From Jacaranda mimosifolia (lineage: Eukaryota > Streptophyta > Magnoliopsida > Lamiales > Bignoniaceae): a stretch of DNA of 64,000 bases. The stretch spans positions 7,219,001 through 7,283,000 of the forward strand of contig CM032126.1 in assembly GCA_018894105.1 (NCBI GenBank). Reading direction: 5' to 3'. Both the position numbers and the translations under genes were made by a program. The notes under the pieces were generated by a model that was given only the letters and a program-made list of their open reading frames with translations, had not been told where the DNA came from and ran no database searches. This document shows, one piece after another, positions 59,559 through 64,000 of this stretch. The number at the start of each line of letters is the position of its first letter. The stretch's first letter is position 1.

Positions 59559-61153
59559 CCGCATAAAAAAGCATCGTTACACTGATAAAATGTGCTTTCA
59601 ACACTATTATATTAATTTGTATAATTATTTACACCTTTTAGTATTTTAGTGAATAGAAATTTTTTAAGAAAGAAGAATAAGTTATTCATATCTCATTTGA
59701 TGGTCAAAGACGAATCGAAAGCTAAGCAGTGGGCTGCATCCGCTTAATTAATTTCATTGAGAGATCGCCACTCTCCAAAATATCTTTTTTCTTTAAAAGT
59801 GAAGTCCAAGAAGTTCAAATCCTTTTTAAAATTCACGAATGCGAGAAAGCTCTCCATAGGAAGACCAAAATTTTCAAGTAGGCTATGTACAATGCCTTAA
59901 ATGAAATTTTACTCTTCAAGAAAAGTAACAATTCAATAATTACTTATCTCCATATTCTTTTTTTCCCAACTTTTCTAATTTCTCTAATGCAATTTACAAA
60001 AACCAACTATATATATATATATATATATAAACATTCTATCTGTATTGTATAGATACAAGTTAAATATTTTATTATTAATGTAATTAATATTAATAATATA
60101 ATAATATAAATTTTTATACGTGTAAAGACGACGTGACACGGTTACCAATTTGAAAAGTAAAAGGCTAATGTCCTAAATTCAAAGTAACGCAATATGCTCA
60201 AATTGTGAGGCCGACGTCAACATGGCTTGTCTAGGATTTAAGAGGCCATGGCCCTCTTTTGATGAAAATTGTAAAATCTCCCCTATATTTTTTATTTTTT
60301 TATTGTACAACATATCAAATATATAGTTGTCATTCTCGCCAATAAATAAACTATACAAGCATATAGTCTTTGATTTTTGCAACTCACTAGTCAAGAATTT
60401 ATTAGGGAAAGCGAAAAGGAAAAGGAAATGGAAACGTGATCGAAAAAAACTCCCATTAATTTTTCTTTTTAATTAAATATATCCTAACTAATTCATGATT
60501 TTCAAAAATGTTTCTCATAGATTCTAATTTCGATAAACATTTTACTCATTTTCTCTTTGTAAGAAAAATTTAAATGAAGAAAAATACTTAATATTTCACG
60601 CTCAGCTCGAATATTCACCCAACTGCTTGCTCAAAGAAATAATACATTTAACTTCTATATTGGTGAGCCCTTCTCAATAAATATTGGGAATGGGAAAATA
60701 TTTAGCATACCAGCCATTATCTAAAAATCATTCAATTATTTTGGTAATTTGCAATCTCACGTGTTATCCTTTAAATCCTCCACTACACGACCCGGTCTAC
60801 ATGGTGCTGCGCCGTCAATGCCATAAAAAATATTCATATATATAGCCTTTCCGTATATATGCAAAAATTACAACTTGGGAATAATTAATTGGAATTATTC
60901 AGAACTCAAATGAATGTGTTTCACACAACGCACACAACCCAGAAGCAAGTAAAAATGTTTTTTTTTTTTTATAAAAAAAAGAGGCACATATAAGTTAATA
61001 TTAAACAAAAGCTAATAACACCACCCTACCAGCTTTGATTTCCTCACACTTAGAAAAGGGCACTACTATTACTTCAATATTCCCACTCCTAACTCTTCCA
61101 AATCTGATGATCACTTCCTCAAAGACCATATCTTTTGACTCCCTTACTCCCTC
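59559..61153 (+). promoter_or_regulatory. Upstream region of the CYP716A gene
   Basis: This is non-repetitive-looking DNA between the Mutator-like element and the P450. A G-box core CACGTG lies at 60758-60763, about 480 bases before the start codon, and an ACGTGAC site near 60131. G-boxes can bind jasmonate-responsive bHLH factors such as MYC2, which regulate many triterpene P450 genes; here that is only a motif-based suggestion. An (AT)n run lies near 60006-60030. No gene was recognised. Confidence 0.45.
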
Positions 61154-61161
61154 TATATATA
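61154..61161 (+). promoter_or_regulatory. TATA box of the CYP716A gene
   Basis: TATATATA within CCCTCTATATATACTTG lies 78 bases before the start codon. Transcription is expected to start near 61185-61195, giving a 5' UTR of about 50 bases that ends CTAAAGAAACATGG. Confidence 0.6.
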
Positions 61162-61238
61162 CTTGTATATATCCGCCTTTCAAATATAACAAACCAAAGG
61201 CCAAGCCCCCCCAAAATTTATACACACACTAAAGAAAC

Positions 61239-63314
61239 ATGGAGGTCTTCTATGCTTCCCTCCTTTGCCTCTTTGTTTCATTTGTCTTTCTCTCCCTCCA
61301 CCTACTCTTCTACAAGAGTAAGCCCGGTTCCGGCTCCCTACCTCCCGGCAAGTCGGGCTGGCCGGTGATCGGTGAGAGCCTGGAGTTCCTCTCCACAGGG
61401 TGGAAGGGCCATCCGGAGAAGTTCATATTCGACCGCATGGCCAAATATTCGACACACGTCTTTAAAACTCACCTTCTCGGGGAGCAGGCCGCCGTTTTCT
61501 GCGGCGCCAGTGGCAACAAATTCTTGTTCTCCAATGAGAACAAACTTGTCCAGGCATGGTGGCCTAGCTCCGTCGACAAAATTTTCCCTTCTTCCACTCA
61601 AACTTCCTCTAAAGAAGAGGCCATAAAAATGAGAAAAATGCTTCCCAATTTCCTCAAGCCCGAAGCCTTGCACCGTTATGTTGGTATAATGGACCATATA
61701 GCGCAAAGGCACTTTGCTGATGGATGGGACAATAAGGCAGAAGTGGTGGTCTTTCCTCTAGCCAAGAACTACACCTTCTGGCTCGCCTGCCGGCTCTTCG
61801 TGAGCATCGAGGATCCTCAGCAGGTTGATAAATTCGCCGAGCCCTTCAATCTTTTGGCCTCTGGTTTGATTTCGATCCCCATAGACTTGCCTGGGACCCC
61901 ATTTAATAAGGGGATTAAGGCCTCAAACTACGTCAGGAAAGAGCTCGTTTCGATTATTAGACAGCGAAAAATCGACTTGGCTGAGGGGAAAGCATCGCCG
62001 ACGCAAGATATTCTGTCCCACATGCTCCTGACGAGTGATGAAAATGGGAAATTCATGAATGAGTTGGATATTGCTGACAAGATTTTGGGTTTACTTATTG
62101 GAGGCCATGATACTGCTAGCTCTGCCTGCACTTTTATTGTCAAGTACTTAGCTGAGCTCCCAGAAATCTACGAGGGAGTCTACAAAGGTATATTCAAAAA
62201 CTGTTTCTTTCTTTTCACACTATACTTAGACTACTAATGATATCTAAATCTATCACAAAGTTTAATGCGTTGAACCATTATTCGACCGACGTGGATTTTA
62301 TATGCTGGAGTTAGAGAATGAAAGCAGCTTATAAATTAATCCAAGACTCTCAATTCCTCTAAGATGGGATAAGCTCAAGTGTACATCACCATATATAGCC
62401 TAATCAAGGGGGTATGAGGAGAAACAAATGACTACTATTTCTATTTAAAGATGACACTATTATTGGTATCTGATCTTTATTCATTTACAAAAGTTGAGAG
62501 TTAATTTTGGGATAATTTATAATGGGACATTTCTCTACGACAAAACCCTTGATAAATAATGCAGTTGGACTTCTATATCTGACACGCATGCAACAGATTT
62601 GATCCTCCATATCTAACAACAGATTTGACTATAATCATAGACATAGGATATATATTTCGATGAAGACATTGAGATTCTGATGATGTTTCTTGCAAAAACA
62701 TTCAGAACAAATGGAGATTGTGAAATCAAAAGCCCCAGGCGAGTTGCTGAACTGGGAGGATCTACAAAAGATGAAATATTCATGGAACGTGGCGTGTGAA
62801 GTGTTGAGGCTTGCACCACCTCTCCAAGGAGCTTTCAGGGAAGCCATTGCTGATTTTGCATACAATGGTTTCTCCATTCCAAAGGGCTGGAAGGTAAAAA
62901 CAAAACAAGACCCACCCCATAATTAATATTCAATTTGAACTTTTTGCATGCACTTAATTAGCTAGGCCCCAGTTAAATTTTATATCTGAAATTAATTTCC
63001 ACTATTTGGTACTGCAGCTATATTGGAGTGCAAATTCAACACACAAGAATCCAGATTTCTTTCCGGAGCCTCATAAATTCGACCCTTCTAGGTTCGAAGG
63101 ATCCGGACCCGCTTCATACACATTCGTGCCGTTTGGCGGGGGCCCGAGGATGTGCCCCGGAAAGGAATATGCCCGTTTGGAAATACTTGTTTTCATGCAC
63201 CACCTTGTGAAGAGGTTCAAGTGGGAGAAAATTATACCTGATGAGAAAATAGTCGTTGATCCAATGCCAATTCCTGCTAAGGGTCTTCCAGTTCGCCTCT
63301 ACCCTCACAATTAA
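61239..63314 (+). CDS. CYP716A: Cytochrome P450, CYP716A subfamily (probable triterpene C-28 oxidase)
   Basis: Exons are 61239-62187, 62706-62893 and 63018-63314, with GT-AG introns of 518 and 124 bases. The joined frame is 1434 bases, 477 residues, close to the roughly 480 usual for CYP716A. Residues 5-26 form the endoplasmic-reticulum anchor; a proline hinge PPGK is at 35-38. The I-helix oxygen-binding motif GGHDTAS is at 288-294, K-helix EVLR at 348-351 and the FDPSRF box at 400-405. The heme loop [10 protein letters not shown] has its ligand Cys at 425. Signature segments ([31 protein letters not shown]) are characteristic of CYP716A. Known members oxidise C-28 of beta-amyrin, alpha-amyrin or lupeol in three steps (alcohol, aldehyde, acid) using NADPH-P450 reductase, giving oleanolic, ursolic and betulinic acids. 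The exact substrate here is inferred. No damage is seen, so it is probably functional. Confidence 0.95.
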
Positions 63315-63477
63315 AGTAATTGAACTCTTGATCATCATTTGAACTTCCCTTAAACTTCATCTATATATATATATATAAATATCTTAATAATTATAAATTA
63401 AGCTTAATCAAAACGATCCAGGCTTTCTTTTCTTGTACATATACAGCTATGCTTTGAGTTCCAAATCAATGCCAAAA

Positions 63478-63512
<35 letters not shown>

Positions 63513-63777
63513 ATTTTTCTCTTTTTCTTCTTTTTTTGTTTTTTGTTTTTTTGGTCGTGATATAATTGAGATCCTGCTGTATCGTCACAATGGTTTTATA
63601 TGAATGAAGGAAAAATAATCATTGATTAATTAATCCATGTCTTTTGCTGTATTTCTCTGTCTGATACTGTATATCTATGAAAATAATTACTGGTTTGCTC
63701 ATAAGTGAAAATTAAAATAAATAAATATTATGTTTAATTTTGTACTGACTGTTTTGCATAAAGACAGAAAATTATGG
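63315..63777 (+). other. 3' flank of the CYP716A gene
   Basis: This probably covers the 3' UTR. Candidate poly(A) signals are the AATAA-like runs near 63610. A (CT)14 microsatellite lies at 63482-63509 and a T-rich stretch follows it. No other gene. Confidence 0.55.
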
Positions 63778-64000
63778 CCTTGTTTGGTTGCATTCGCCCA
63801 CAATATTTTTCAACTCCCAAAACTCAAACAAACAAAACATTCTCCAATCTCACTTTTCAAAACACACAAAATTATTTTCAAAATATTTCTTGCTATTCAC
63901 CATAAAAAACCATTTTCGAATGCACATATGTATACATAAACATATATCAATAATTCTATTTATATATACACATTTATATTACTATCAAAATATTATTTTA
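63778..64000. mobile_element. Partial family E element running off the window
   Basis: TTGTTTGGTTGCATTCGCCC, then AATATTTTTCAACTCCCAAAA and AAACATTCTCCAATCTCAC, resemble the reverse complement of the right part of the element at 54770-56182. It is cut by the window end, so length and ends are unknown. Confidence 0.45.

Noticed and set aside
61338..61712. 124-codon minus-strand frame
   Set aside because: Antisense shadow of P450 exon 1; it follows the codon pattern of the sense frame and has no motif.
61239..62237. A 332-residue P450 read straight through exon 1
   Set aside because: It runs into intron 1 and lacks the heme-binding cysteine; splicing at 62187/62706 restores the full conserved protein.
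1..64000. tRNA or rRNA genes
   Set aside because: No cloverleaf-like A-box/B-box combination or rRNA segment was noticed when reading both strands; a dedicated scan was not possible.

Overview
This window is nuclear DNA from a flowering plant, most likely a eudicot. The evidence is two intron-containing plant genes, short A/T-rich introns, and a dense layer of plant transposons (Ty1/copia, long-LTR elements, CACTA, hAT-like, Mutator-like and MITEs). No bacterial operon, CRISPR array, tRNA or rRNA was recognised. Only two protein-coding genes look intact; most of the rest can be read as nested transposon insertions.

Region by region. (1) 1-7584: a minus-strand Ty1/copia retrotransposon. Its LTRs are nearly identical, but its gag-pol frame carries three in-frame stops and one frameshift. 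(2) 8112-13712: prefoldin subunit 1 (PFD1), + strand, five coding exons, 128 residues, with a 4.8-kb fourth intron. (3) 13713-16380: A/T-rich intergenic DNA. (4) 16386-19336: a solo LTR of a family with about 2.9-kb LTRs (family L). (5) 19656-36414: a small CACTA element swollen to 16.8 kb by insertions. These are an hAT-like element that itself holds a Mutator-like element, a complete 10.07-kb family-L element with no coding capacity (LARD-like), and a solo family-L LTR in the opposite orientation. (6) 38068-44874: an old direct repeat, then a MITE interrupted by a fourth family-L LTR, which was itself hit by two hAT-like elements. (7) 45.2-56.2 kb: a MITE-rich A/T-rich region with a long perfect hairpin, a 28-base poly-C tract and a GC-rich island. 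(8) 56835-59548: a second copy of the Mutator-like element, carrying an hAT-like insertion. (9) 61239-63314: an intact CYP716A-type cytochrome P450, + strand, three exons, 477 residues, probably an amyrin/lupeol C-28 oxidase that makes oleanolic-, ursolic- or betulinic-type triterpenoid acids.

The two genes are about 47 kb apart and show no sign of working together. PFD1 is a housekeeping chaperone subunit; the P450 belongs to specialised metabolism. The most informative part of the window is the order of the insertions, which target-site duplications fix in most cases, together with the LARD-like element and its two internal diverged tandem duplications. All identifications come from reading the sequence and from knowledge of the families; no database search was possible.
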